Notes: a model not told the origin generated them from the sequence alone. 64,000 nucleotides of DNA from Acanthaster planci (GCF_001949145.1 NW_019091359.1:1832337-1896336), one strand, 5' to 3'. Counted from the stretch's first letter, positions 36,881-49,272 are shown. Translations and numbers: made by a program.

Positions 36881-39800
36881 GATTTTTGCTTGATTATGTG
36901 TATTCTAGAAACATTCATTATATATTCTATCATACAGTTAGCCCTCTTATGTTATAATTCTTACAATTAAATTTGGAAGATTCAGAGGCGTTAGTGTTAA
37001 CGTCGATTTTATTAACTATACATCGTGTAGAGTCGTTGACAGTTGTCACAGGTTTGTTCGAAGTTCTACTACAGGCCTGCGAGATGACAAACCAAACCTT
37101 TTTCAAGGAAATTGGACAGAGTAATTGACACCGAAGCACTGATCCCTGAAATTCAGGACGGGGAAAATCCGGGTCAACATAAATGTTTAACGGATTTCTG
37201 GGTCAGAAATACCGCGGTAGGCCTAACTTCTTGAAAAGAGTTCGAATAAAATGTAAAAAGGGTAACCTTCGGGGAAAGTTTTCGGGCCGAGTAAAGCCCG
37301 TCACCCCACCATCATGGTGAGATATCAGTGTCTATAAAAAAATCGCTTTGTCCGAATGACTGGAGTGGATCTATTCCTGTTTCCTATTGCCTTTCAGATG
37401 TATAGATTCCGATATATTTCCAATCTATTTCACAAAGTCACTGGTCTTTGTTATTGTTGTGTTGGTTGAGACAAAGTATTCGTCGTGTATATTCGACAAA
37501 TTTCGTCGTGTGTTGTTATGAGGTATATCGACTATCTGTCATTTTATCCCAAGTCTAGAGTCTTTTCCACACTAGATGAAGAAACTAGGGGCCACATAAT
37601 AGTACAATGTATGTTGAAGTTGTCTGGGATCACTTGCGTTTTTCTGTTACACAACAACGATCAAAAATATTATGGCTGCCATCACGAACTGCAACGTCAT
37701 TGTATCGTCATACCAGTTTTACCAACGATTGGACAGCTGACAGCTGCTTAAATGTTGGTCATTTTTTTACGAGTTGTCACTTGCAGCTCACGTACAGAGA
37801 GGACTTATGTCGACAGTCAGCACACGGCAAAGTCACAAGTTTGTAAGTAACCGGGTTTGGAACTTCAGCAGTTTATAAATTCCTCCTTTTGAACTATAGA
37901 CCTACTACTGTAATGACATTAAACGCAATATCTTCTTAATCGTTTGGAACACTTTTCTCGCCGAACAATTCATGCAATCAAATCTGTACTCGAGAATGAG
38001 CTATTTTATCGGGGGGGAGTGTAAAGATGTCCGCACATAGAGTTTGCGCTGTGCATATGAAATTGTCACGTATGATATAATGGCCACAGACAGATTAACG
38101 ACATTGAAACCAAATTCGTAACATTAACACAAACAACCACAAGTCCAATGTATTTTTTCATCATTTTTAGTTAGCTTTTTTTTTGCACTGGGCCAGCTCG
38201 ACGTGGCGAGTTTCAGAAACATCGTCAAGTCTTCATAAATGTAGGGATCTGGGAATTCCCCATTTAATTTAGCAGATTGTGTGACCTTTGAACCTTGTGC
38301 ACGTCTTCAAGGCAAGTTTTTTCTGTAAGTCTTGCCTGTCGGCCGGAAGTGGCCTACAATGTGATACTTTTTGGCGGCACTGAAGTTGGGCGAGTTTCCA
38401 AGGTTTTTTCGGGAAAGCGGGAGGTGCTGTGCGAGACGACTGGGTGGATGGACGTCGTGATGGCTTGGCCGGGAATCACGTAGATTACCACCGCTTTAAT
38501 TGTCCAAGCAGTTTTGATTCTAGTGATGGCGAAATAAACGAAATCCAGTCCGCTTGAACACCCAAGTCTTTCAGTGTCTGCTGAACTTTCTTTTTGCCTG
38601 CCTGGCCTCCAATTCCCCCTTAAGTGGCGGACGGACCGCCGCCCCCGAGCGATCGGCCAGGGGGCCGGACCGCTACATAAAAAGTGACAAAACAAATGGT
38701 TGTAAAACATGTATACATTGATACATGTAATTTTGTTACAATTAGTCCAGTCTAAATTGCACGGGTTTTTTTAATTTAAAAATAATAAGATCGATGACGT
38801 TTGCGGGGTTGATTGAGTTGTCTTTTCAGCAGAAGTGTCTAGACTTACATGTATGTTTTCGATGCATGATGTAATGTTATGTACTGCTTTCCTCTGATTG
38901 GATCTTGTTCGGGAAAGGGTTGCCGCTGCAGTGGATTCTTGCCATATGGTGGCGTAATGTATTCCAGGAATAGCCCACTCTGCGTACAGTTAAAATAGAA
39001 TCCTCGCAAAAAAGACTCAAATTTACTAAGCGGAATCGAAGGCGGACGAACGTTACGTGCTGCAGTTGTGTGGGTTTGTAGCTCTATGGTGTGATCTGAG
39101 CAGCAGTCGGTACGTTGACCGTTAATTAAGAAACCGTGCAAACTGTATCTTTGGCCTACTGATTGTTGCCAGCGGGAGCCACGAACACAAGCAGCCGTCA
39201 CTGCTGGGGGCCTGAACTTAGGTATGCTACACTTCAGACGAAAATCATTTTAGTATAAGGTATACATGTATATTAGATTTGACTGTAGGCCTAATCCTTG
39301 GTTGACCAAATCAAGTTCTTCACTACTCTCCGTGACCGCAAATCAAGCTGAGACATTAGCTTCCTCGTGCCAACCCTCAAATTAACATTATCGAAACCCA
39401 CTGAGTGATACTACTCTGTCTTGCGCAATTTCTCGAGTTATTTCTCGTACGACTTATAATTCATAATTCATTGTACACGTCGTATCTACAGCATACGACA
39501 TACATGTACACGTTGTAATTAAACGGTGGATTTCGCTCAAGGAAAAGAGATGTATTTTTTCGCCATGTCCCCAATACAGCTTCGTAGCGAAAGGCTCATG
39601 AACAGCAAACGCATATTCTTAAGCATTGCCGTACGATGAATTTGAACTTTGGCCTTGAGGCAAATCGTGGAAACTATAAGCACCTGTACTTGTCACTATC
39701 AGCTGAACATAATCAATACATACGGTGAGCATCATAGTTATAAATATGGATGATGTATACTTGGTCAGCAAAAATGCATGGAGACAAAGCCGCGGTACGG

Positions 39801-42800
39801 TATTCTCTGAAATACGTGTATGTACATGTCATAACTTGTAACTTACTAAAGTTTGTTATGATCGTTATAATACTCCCCATCGATGACTATTTTTAACAAT
39901 ACAATCCGCGCCAATGCCTAAACGATTTCACAATCACAGATTAACCTAGTGCAGTTTCTGGGCAGGAATCGCCCCCCCCCCGATAGGATACAGCGATGTC
40001 TTGTTGGACTGGTGTCTCTTGAGTCTTGCAGCTTCCCTGGAAGCTCTCCCACGTCGTTTTGTGTCTTCACTCTGCATCTTTCATCGTAACCGTGTGCTCC
40101 AACACTGGCTGTTGCTTGCAACCGCACCGCCCCTCCATTCTCGCCGTGTCCGTACAATTCCCAAAGCCAATTTCCAACAATCTCTTTTCCGCCCCCTGTT
40201 TTGCTCTTGTATTTCCTGTTTACCGGATTCCACGAACATAAAACTTATCCCAATTCAAGCGCAATAAGAACAGGTATCTGAACGTGAGATGTTTTTTGGG
40301 GGGTAAGAAATTGAGATATCTGATATCCCTTACCTCGAGGCCTCATTAACGAGCTTTTGTTGAACGATTTGTATGAAACAGGTATGCAACATGCGCAGAC
40401 GCGCTCCCACCGCTGCACTTGACATTGTTTACAGTTGCTTAGCAATATGCAACAGAGGCAGAGCATATAGGAATTTTTGCGTGTAGCATTTATCCTACTG
40501 GACTTCAATTAAATGAGGGCCTGTGTCCATCCATCATGATTAGGAGGACTATTTCCATCCAAATATGAAATTCATTGAAAAAAAGATTCACTGGAGACAG
40601 AGGTACGTGCTGTAAAATTTTAATTTAATTCAATTCTCTTATCTAGTTAATCATAAGTACATGTAATATAGCGTCATAGAAAACAGCAATATCATCATCT
40701 CGCTAGTGATGGAGGAAAATAGCCGAGGAAAGTGGCTATGAAAGTACATGAAATCCACTACAAAGCTGTCGAGCCCCAGAATGAAGGTGAATTTCTATAC
40801 TTATAAATTAGAATTACATCAAGCACAATAAAATAATTCTCTCCTCTAAAATAGCACGTAACAGTATACGGACATTTTCTGGTAATTGCTTACTCGTCCA
40901 TAAACCATTTCCCGGCGTCATCGTGCACTATTCGTGGATTCTAAAAGTTGTTTTGCGATTATCCCAAACACTGTAAAGGCCTGTACTGTGGCCAGTTTGA
41001 GAACAAGGTATTGATAGACATATGTCTCGGAGAAACGAACACTGGAAATCTCTTAAATTAAATCAAGTCATAAAGTACACTTTCTAAAGAAGTATACTTG
41101 AATTCATGGCACAAGTGGGCTTTCGTAGGTGGCTGTTCATGCCATTGCCAGCACTAATATCGTGATGCCTGAAGTCGAAATGGTTTGGATTCTCCGTAAT
41201 ACTCTGTGTGCAATGTTATAACTACAACGACATGCATGGCTTGAACCTTGAACTTCATACTCTTTCGCTTTGTGAAAATCGCGCCAAAAGTGTAAACCGT
41301 GATTCGGTTCCCATGTACTTACGAGTATTTTCTTTCCGCAAAATAACAATGAAGGACCAGGCACCAGGCAATTTGGCGGGAAATGCATTGTAATGTCACA
41401 TGGAAATGCTACAGATTAAAAATCACAATCGTGCGGCTAGAAACCTGGAAATAGGGTACCGGTTTCGGTAAGTTTGCCATGTTCAAAACAGCTTTCAACA
41501 ATGTCTTCTGTTTATGGTCTGATATAAAGTAAACCCTGTGTGTCGGAAGTTATTTTTGTGTTTGCCAAAAGCTTTTAGGTTTGAGTGTACCGAATATGTG
41601 AAGTTGCGGTCTACATAAAAATGTTAACATTGCTTTCATTTCACGGTAAGATACCTCCAATCACATGGGTCAAGTTCTTTTATACATTAAACAGAAAAGT
41701 ATAAACCTTGTTGGCGCATTGTTTTGCCCACATTTAGATTCATTCTTGGTAGGCCCATCTCGGTGTCCTATGAAATTTAGACTCCCATAAAATCTGTTCT
41801 CTTTTTCTTAAAAGACTACGCCGCATGCGTGTGTTATTTTGTCACCATTCTTGCCCCAATCCATTTGCATTATGAGGCCGGTTCATACTTGATGCATAAC
41901 CGAACACGAACGTAAGTTTGTGATATCAGATCAATTAATATTTGCCTTGCGAAGTGCACAAGTTGAAAACAATTTTTTCGTGACGTCCAATTCACTTTGC
42001 TTTCGGGTTTCGCATTCGCTTGAAGTATAAATCGGCCTTTTTATTAAAGAGAGCCCGTTTATCATGACAAGAGTCCAACATAAAATCCTATTCCATGTGT
42101 CGCACCAGTGAACTGAATTCTTCCCTCACTAGCTACACCTGACTACAAGAGTTTTACCACAATTTAATCTTCATTTCTGGTTTCCTTCGAAAGCGGCAAA
42201 AGACTAAAAATGTTCCACTACAACATCCTTCCGCAGAAATATGACTGTTATTATGTGAGTGAATTATGAAATAAAAATACATATCTAATAAAAATTAAAC
42301 TAGTCATAACAAGGTGATCACGACTAAAATACAGATGTATACGTTTCCTACAAAGTCCTTGGATGAGCACAGTGCCATTCAAAGTCCTCCACGTCATCGC
42401 GAAGGGAGCTTAGTCACAGCGCGTGAATATACTATGACACACGCCTGACAGTTATCCAAATTACTCTCCAGTCATAAATAGACTATTCACCGAACAAAAA
42501 AAAAAGCAGCGGGTTATTAGGACAGTTAACTTATGTAATGTGATCCATTGCTATACGTGTATTTGGCACAAAGTTTCTGTAATGTACAAGTACTACACAT
42601 AATCAATGGACGATTCAGAAAACAATCGCAAATGTCGATCACTTACATGTATATTTTAAGGTTGCACTTATACAGTAATAGGGCGTTAAATATCACTGCG
42701 ATGTGTCATCATCCATGGAAGTGGAAGAGATTACGAATGGAGTAGTCATGCTCGCCCACGAGTTTCCAATGGCCCTGAAAATTCATACCACACTGCTCAG

Positions 42801-43120
42801 CCAGTCTGTAGTCCATAATTCCTTCATAAGGTTCATTTTCCCCTGCCGATACGAAGAAAAAACAGCCTTATTTAAGCAAAAATCTCCAAAAGGAACGCAC
42901 GGAACGTTCGCCGGGAAGTCAAGTGCTACATGAAGGTAATGTGCATTACATCTGTCCGCTACCGGTGCATGTGACGTCAAAACGGTTGTGATGTGTTGCA
43001 GGCCAATGGGCTGTAACAAATGCACATGTATAAAACTAGTAGTGACCTTTGTTGTGAGTGCGCTGCATCGGCATTACTGATTTACGAAGGCCGTGAAGTG
43101 CCATCAAGTATATATTTGCA
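36881..43120. other. Gene-poor stretch, 6.2 kb
   Basis: No exon was recognised on either strand. It holds a palindromic kappaB-like GGGAATTCCC (38251-38260), a GC-rich patch near 38625-38675 and a poly-C run near 39972. The 118-codon minus-strand ORFs at 38354-38710 and 38845-39201 have no known motifs. If the first TBK1 exon is at 27.1 kb, this is intronic. Confidence 0.4.
38251..38260. promoter_or_regulatory. kappaB-like palindrome
   Basis: GGGAATTCCC fits the Rel/NF-kappaB consensus exactly on both strands. It stands alone, with no other promoter features nearby. Confidence 0.25.
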
Positions 43121-43139
43121 AAAAGTGAAGTTTTTTTCG

Positions 43140-43445
43140 AAATCTCTTTTTAGGAAATATATTTTTCCAACTTCTCTTCTAAGATATGTATTTTTTCTAT
43201 GTTCTTTTGTTCGAGACATATTATATAGTTTATTTTTATGAGACCTGTATATCTGGGCAATATTTATTCTATTTTGGAACAAATCGATTTTAGGAGATAT
43301 ATTTTTTCCAGCTCGTTTTCATAAGTTTTTAAAATTTGTTTTGTGAGAAATAAAGTCAAACTTGGAGATATATTTCTATTGACAATTGACTTGAAAAACA
43401 TAGTTGATAAAACAAATTTGATGAAAAAATATATCTCCTAAAACG
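43140..43445. repeat. AT-rich fold-back element
   Basis: A motif like GGAGATATATTTTTT recurs about every 30 bases on the left (43150, 43180, 43211 and 43240 are degenerate; 43287 is intact) and again at 43361. It then appears exactly inverted at 43422-43443, giving 21-22 bp perfect arms (43287-43307 with 43423-43443). AAAATTTGTTTT / AAAACAAATTT pair inside. The block begins about 1 kb upstream of the first TBK1 coding exon seen. Confidence 0.65.
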
Positions 43446-44196
43446 TCCCGATGTTTTCCAAAAGCAGACACTGTTTCTAAAACAAAGGATACCACAAGAA
43501 CAAACTGGAGAATGTATATTAAACAAAAGATATTTGGAAAAGAGTTGTAAAAAAACTAAGTTGAAAAAATAAAAGTAGTATTACGACTTCGATTTGGATT
43601 CCTACTTTGACTGTATTGCATGTATTGAGGTTTTCATGCGCTTTTCATGTTCTGATAAATTAAGTGCAAGGCGTTCAGCGCGTATCCTATCGTGTTAGCA
43701 CCTGTGGTCATGATGCATTCCCTAACCTTTCAGTCACTGGTATTCACGACCTGCGCTAAAAAATCCGTCAGCTGGCAATATTGCTTGAATAAGCTCTACT
43801 TATCGTTCTGACTTTCGAATGGTTTGCGTGTCAACAGAAGGAACCAATTGGAATGCACAGGATAGGCTTTGACCATTTTAGGTATTTCTTCACAGAAAGG
43901 TGATTTCCGTCAATACAAAAGCCGCATTCCTTTGTAAATTTTGCCTTAGTAAACCGTTGCCACAATGGCTCGCTATGGTTAAACAAGCACTGTTGTGGCA
44001 TGTTGGCCAACTTTCATGAAGTGGCTCGGTATTAAACGATGGAAGTCTCCAACTGTAATAACGTAGAGTTGACCAGCGCTACATTCGAAACATGAAGTCA
44101 TAGATATTATGATAGTGACCTATTATCATTTTTGCATAACAGTGCTAATTTTACTCCATGCATGTTCCGACCAGAATTTTGTGTGTTGCGTTGCAG

Positions 44197-44331
44197 GATA
44201 TGTTTAGCCACTATCAAATACCCACGAGAAGGGAACCTAAACAACTTCGGAGCACCCAGTCTTACATCTACTACACGGACGATAAGAAAGGCGAAGGAGC
44301 AACGGGAAGTGTATTTGGTGGCAGAGAAAAG
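44197..44331 (+). CDS. TBK1: TBK1 first recognised coding exon
   Basis: The exon follows acceptor TTGCAG at 44191-44196 and ends at GTACAA. In frame it reads D-MFSHYQIPTRREPKQL and then STQSYIYYTDDKKGEGATG, SVFGGREK. From STQSY onward it matches the human N-terminus in length (STSNHLWLLSDILGQG). The residues before it have no counterpart in the human protein. Confidence 0.85.
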
Positions 44332-45197
44332 GTACAAATCCCGCAGATCAGCTTGCAATCGCCAGGTTACTTCGAAGGTTGCATAAATTCCACAGTGTCT
44401 AGGCCAAGAATATCACTTATCGGAAAAACTTTTTTTACGTATTTAATGTTAGCTTCTTTTTCAGCTTTATACGGAATGCAGTGCTTGGCATCTTTGTTCT
44501 TCTTCCCCCTTTTTCCACCAGAAATCTGGTGAGAGGGTTGCTGTGAAGGTGTTCAACAATGTCAGTTACCGGAGACCTGGAAGCGTGCAGGAGAGAGAGT
44601 TTGACGTCCTCCTTAAACTAAAACACTCCAATATTGTGAAACTTCTTGCCATTGAATATGATGTAAGTTTATCTCCGTGTCCAAACTCTGTAAACAAAAA
44701 AAGAAAAAAGGGCCTACTCGACGCATATGGGGTTTGTGAATTTCCCCAAGAAAGTGTCACTTGCCAGTGAGGAAGGATGTCACTTTTCCCAAAGGACCAG
44801 AAAACTGTTCTGTAATTATAACAAAGAATAGTTTTGGTGAAAGAATTATAAGGATATTGCCTTCTCTTACAAAGTAATTATAAACCTAGACGAAAATGGG
44901 TGAAAAGCAGTTTTTAAATAAAACATCTTCAATGGCCGGTGCGGCACGAAATGGCCAAGTCATTCAACGAGAAAAAAAGACTGCATGGATAAACTTCAGG
45001 TTTAGCTTGATTAACTGATAAACTTTATTACTTGAAGCACTAAAAAAACTCCCTCGTTCCTTTTCAGTCCACTTCCCACGATCGTGTCATCGTCATGGAG
45101 CTGTGTGAGGGTGGGAGTCTCTTCAACGTCTTAGACAAACCCGAGAATTCCTTTGGATTGGCTGAGACAGAGTTCATTATTCTCCTTCGGGATGTCA
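44197..45197 (+). CDS. TBK1: TBK1/IKK-epsilon kinase, N-lobe exons only
   Basis: TBK1 phosphorylates IRF-type factors and autophagy receptors downstream of nucleic-acid sensing. Exons are 44197-44331, 44522-44662 and 45068-45197, all with GT-AG borders and matching phases (0-0, 0-0, 0-1). The protein has the glycine loop GEGATGSV, the ATP-binding lysine in VAVKVFNN, the helix-C glutamate in EREFDVLLKL, and HSNIVKLLAIE, MELCEGGSLFNVL and EFIILLRDV. All are colinear with human TBK1 up to about residue 120. The likely start is ATG 44200-44202, adding about 16 residues before the human start; an upstream exon could also supply a start. No exon with HRDIKPGN or DFG was found to 64000, so the gene is partial here or broken. 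Confidence 0.9.
44522..44662 (+). CDS. TBK1: TBK1 exon with catalytic lysine
   Basis: This 141 bp exon (47 codons, phase 0-0) lies between ttccaccag and gtaagt. It encodes KSGERVAVKVFNNVSYRRPG, then VQEREFDVLLKLKHSNIVKL. K in VAVK equals human K38, and E in REF equals human E55. Confidence 0.95.
45068..45197 (+). CDS. TBK1: TBK1 exon with hinge region
   Basis: This 130 bp exon (phase 0 in, 1 out) lies between ttttcag and gtaagt. It encodes HDRVIVMELCEGGSLFNVLD and ETEFIILLRDV, the hinge and helix-D region of the kinase (human [21 protein letters not shown]). Repeat copy B starts 17 bases after its end. Confidence 0.95.
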
Positions 45198-45213
45198 GTA
45201 AGTAGACGTCTTT

Positions 45214-46411
45214 GAAGAGAAAAACAGCCCCAAGTTTGTACAAAGTCCCTTCCTGATTTGTATAACAAATGTAAATTTATATTTGTCGTCACTTTTAAAG
45301 GGTTTTTTTTTTTAAATAAAAGTAAAACAGAAATAAAAGTGGTCATTCAGTTTGCTGCACCTCCCTGGAAAAATATCATATTGAATTGCTGAGAAAAAGA
45401 AGCACAAATGAAATTAACATATCTGTTTTCGAGTCATTATTTTCATTTCAAGCCAAAAAAAAACCAACCCCTCTGCAAATTTAGAAACATCATACCGAAA
45501 ATGTAGCTTCAAATGTTTTTTCTTTTGCCTGTTTTTTGTTTCTAGCATTGCCCGAACAGTCCCAAATCCTCCGATTTCAGTATTATTTTACATACACCCT
45601 AGGGGGTTAGGGTTAATTTCAGAACAGCCGTTTTGAACAGGTGTTGATCGAGGGCTGTATTGAAATTTGCAAGAAGTGAATCCTTTTTAAGCAATCCCAG
45701 CGATGATATGTTATCTGTTTTACCTATTAATTCCTCCTCACTCAGTGCCTGTGAATTTTTATTTATTTTCAGCCTTGTTGGGAATAACTGAGTTCTAATT
45801 TTGCACATGTAGGCCTACAATATTATGCTAGTTTTGTTTCATTACCAGGGAGTGTCTTTAGGCAAAAGTTCCACATCTAAAATGAAACTAAAAATTACCC
45901 AGGCCAATTTTCGATCATTCCATAGTTGCGTGGTCTTGAAAGAGCACCTTAACATCTAAAGAGTGGATGCAGAAATTATGCAATCTCGCTTGCAAGGATC
46001 AAGAGACAGATTCAAGATTAATGAAACCTACCATAATAAATTCAGTCTTGAAATAGATTCATTAGATAGAATTTATTCCAAGCTGTAGTTTAATTTTTAG
46101 CACGTGCACTTTAAAACGTGCTTGTTTTCCTTTGAAAAGAAGTGTTTGTTTTAACCCTTAAATTTGCCAAGAATAACTACAATTGTGTTGGAATAATTTA
46201 TTTAAATGTATCGAATGCAACACAAAAGGAATGTGTGAATTTTCTAGGTATTAAATTTATCTGGAAACAGTCCATAAATTCTCTTTGTAAATCCGGATAA
46301 CGCATCCTTGCATTGAATGGAATATCACTATGTCACATAAGTGTGACTTGGGCACAGCATTACTTGCGTGTTTTCTAACTGCAACTCAGTGATTCTTAGT
46401 CAGCATAACAA
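45214..46411 (+). repeat. 1.25 kb repeat, copy B
   Basis: Diverged partner of copy A, in the same orientation and 20.7 kb away. The anchors described for copy A appear in the same order, including AGTTCTAATTTTGCAC near 45791 and GGAATGTGTGAAT near 46229. Compared with A it carries about 60 extra bases (about 45551-45617) ending GGTTAGGGTTAA, like the right end of the element at 8774-9312. Confidence 0.8.
45551..45617. mobile_element. Fragment of TTAA-type MITE in repeat B
   Basis: Copy A has TTTCTGGCAT joined directly to AATTTCTGAACTGCCG. Copy B has the same flanks (TTTCTAGCAT and AATTTCAGAACAGCCG) separated by about 65 bases that end CCTAGGGGGTTAGGGTTAA. The last 19 bases differ at one position from the right end of the 8774-9312 element. 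It is probably a small deletion derivative; the left edge is unclear. Confidence 0.55.
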
Positions 46412-47060
46412 GAATCGTGAAAATAAAATGGCTCGGAGGGTTTGGATGGAAAGCTTGAATTGATAAATGTCATATTATCAAATGTTTTTTTTGTTGTTGT
46501 TTTTTTTGAAAAGTAAAATCAACATTTCCTGAAATAAAAATATTCGCAACTGTATGCATTGCTGTCGTTGTGTTGCTTTCTCTAACAGTCTATTGAGTGC
46601 ACACGTCCTGAGGCTGACACTCCAAGGAAATTTTATTATTTGTATATTTATCAATGTCAGATTACAGAAAGTAGTCAAAGGTACTATGGTCATGACTTGA
46701 TTCAACAGCACATTCAATTTAGGGAAGTCTCCGTAATATTTCCAGCCCATATTCTTACTCTTAACAACAAAAAATGCCGTTGTAGTCGTACATTCAGGTT
46801 TCACCCCCATTTTCGCCAGATCCTCTGTTACGTGGTTTTGTGGTTGGGACTGTGGTATTATGATTTGCAGTTGGAAACTTTTGCTTGAATTTTGGATCCA
46901 ATTGAGTAATATTTAAGTTAATCCACAATGTCGTGTTATTATTATGTCGTTTGGATTATCAAAAGAGCTGACCCTGCACAGCGGGTCTTTCCAGCAAGGT
47001 TGCGCAATACTCCGTGATTGCGACATCGCGCCTGGGATTTAACCTGCGCTGATTAATGTC

Positions 47061-47072
47061 GGGGAATTCCCC
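47061..47072. promoter_or_regulatory. Perfect palindromic kappaB site
   Basis: GGGGAATTCCCC is a 12 bp perfect palindrome and an ideal Rel/NF-kappaB half-site pair. It sits in a CpG-richer patch 1.9 kb after the last TBK1 exon seen. Confidence 0.4.
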
Positions 47073-48134
47073 ACACGAGCCGCTTCAACCTCGTCCCCTT
47101 TGTGCTGTTACAAGTTGTACTGTCCCCGCGTGTGCGCCGTGCACGTGCCCTACGGTGATTGGCGTAGTCTGGTTCCCCGATAAAACATGCTAACGACTTC
47201 GAGAGATCTTTCTTAGGAACGTCAGCTGCAGCCGTGAGAGTGTGGGGGAGGGGGGGCCGGAGCCCGTTTCCGACAAATTCCGATATCCGCCGAAATTGTC
47301 CGAAATCAGTTTCGGATTGTGTTGTAAATCTTTGCAAATATTAACTTTTTTTCGATTTATCAACACACATCGAGATCAGAAGACGTTCATTGAATTTTCT
47401 TCGTTTTGTTTCACATTGATCTCCACACCACGATTGTTTATAAACAAATGAAGTTCGCCCGTTGCACCTAAAATAGAATAAGGCGCTACGTCATTTATTT
47501 TTACGGTCGACGGTGTTTTGATGCGGCAGGGAACCAGCCCAATGATTATGCGGTAGATCATGCACGCAATCTTAGCACTTGGATTATCCTATCTCACTCA
47601 AAGAAATGGTTACTCTCGGGAAAAGGAAATCGGGCACCGGTCCGTTTGAAGTTTGAACAATGGTACGTGATGGCGTCTTCACGTGAGTAATGACCACTTT
47701 GACCGTAGCCATGGTTTTTACTCGTATGGGCCTGCAAGAACTGAGACGTTTTGCCTGGGCCCCACTATAAAAGAATTAACGTTATATACATGTATAAAAA
47801 ATAAAATTTCACCATTTGCCTGATACATGCTGTTGGCATCAAAGCTGCATCGACAGTGGGCTGGTATTTTAGCATGTTCACCACCTTCATGATGACACGG
47901 AGTGTCGGTACCTACGAGTCATCAAGACTCCTCTGGACGTGGACTGGACGTGGAAAGTGTGTTCGGTTTCGGGTAAGAGATGATCAAGTACTGTACAGTC
48001 ATGGTACAATTGGCCGGCTCTCATTGACGGTGTCTGTACAGTACAACCCGTCCAGCCTTCTCGTGCTCGTAGCACACTGGAGCTACATGGCCGCTGGCAG
48101 GCCTCGCTAACGTGCGTGGATACATTGCAATCTG

Positions 48135-48144
48135 GGGGATTCCC
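48135..48144 (+). promoter_or_regulatory. kappaB-like site
   Basis: GGGGATTCCC fits GGGRNNYYCC. About 30 bases on is GCTGATTGG, an inverted CCAAT box, and a strong splice donor follows at about 48330. This is a possible second promoter or first exon, with weak support. Confidence 0.3.
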
Positions 48145-49272
48145 ATCAAATGCAAAGCGTGACGCTGCTGATTGGATGACTGGAACGTGGCTGTTTGAAT
48201 AATAATGCGAGCCGAGATCTATTTAGCATACAGCCGTTATGGCAGTCCAGCCCTGTTATTATGACAGTTTCGTGTTGAAAACAACATTAGTTCCCCTGGA
48301 TAACTGGAATCTGGAAATGCTGAAAGGTACGTTTGCCGTGTATTTTTTGTGTTTTCCAAATTGTTAAATAGAATATCCACAGCATTGGCTGAAAGCAGCC
48401 AGTGCAACTGTAGTATAGCTTTGTTTTCTTTTCATAGCGTTTGTGTATGCCAACGAATGCAACCGCTGGGTTGTCAAAGCGGCCAGTGCATTCGGGGAGA
48501 ATTTGAGAGGCGTCGCTCTTTATGTCTCAAATGTGTTCTTTTCAGTTTATATGTAACCAGGCTGTCGTTTGCCGACACCGAAATGAACTACAGACAAGTT
48601 ATAGCAAACGGCCGCTGAAGGACTGAAAGCCGAAAGTATTAGCTTTGAGATAGTTTGCAGTTGATAAGTTTGCCTTCACCAGTACCTAGTCTTAAAATGC
48701 GTCGTGCATTCCTTGATGCATGCGAGCTAATCGAATACTTGTCAGTGTAACGTCAATGTCCAGACTGTTACAGTAATACCGTGTATCAAGCGGAAAGGTT
48801 TTTGAGATCGTTGTAAAGCTAGGCCCAGAAATTTACATGCTATCGTCGGCAGAAATACAACATTTCTTTCCTATTGATAATGTTCTTGTAAGCACGGTGA
48901 AACAAACTAGTTACTGTCACATGTTGTGTGTAAGAACAAAGACTTTTAACATTCTCCGTTCATCATATTTCAACCTACGAGTTGGAAGTTGTATGCATAA
49001 TACGCCTAATACGCATTTGACTCTTACGTAATTTTAACCGAGGCTTGCGTGACATATCCAGGCTAAAACATGCGTGCGTTGTCAATAGGAACACCATCCC
49101 ATCCAAATCCTAACCCTGGAACGGATTGAGCGTGGTTTGAGGGTATGCATGGTCGTAATCTTGCAGGCCAGTGCTTTTGTCCAACGGTGTATTCTCAAAG
49201 GAAAAAAGAAGTGCCCTGCAAGATGGCTACTACGCAAAGCCTCTATAGTGGACTTTGTAGTGATACTGAAAA

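Noticed and set aside
44158-44532. 124-codon ORF covering the TBK1 exon
   Set aside because: Only 44197-44331 is coding. The rest reads through the acceptor and into the intron.
47242-47337. Short TCCGAAATT-like repeats similar to 9050-9140
   Set aside because: The words are too short and degenerate to call a shared element.
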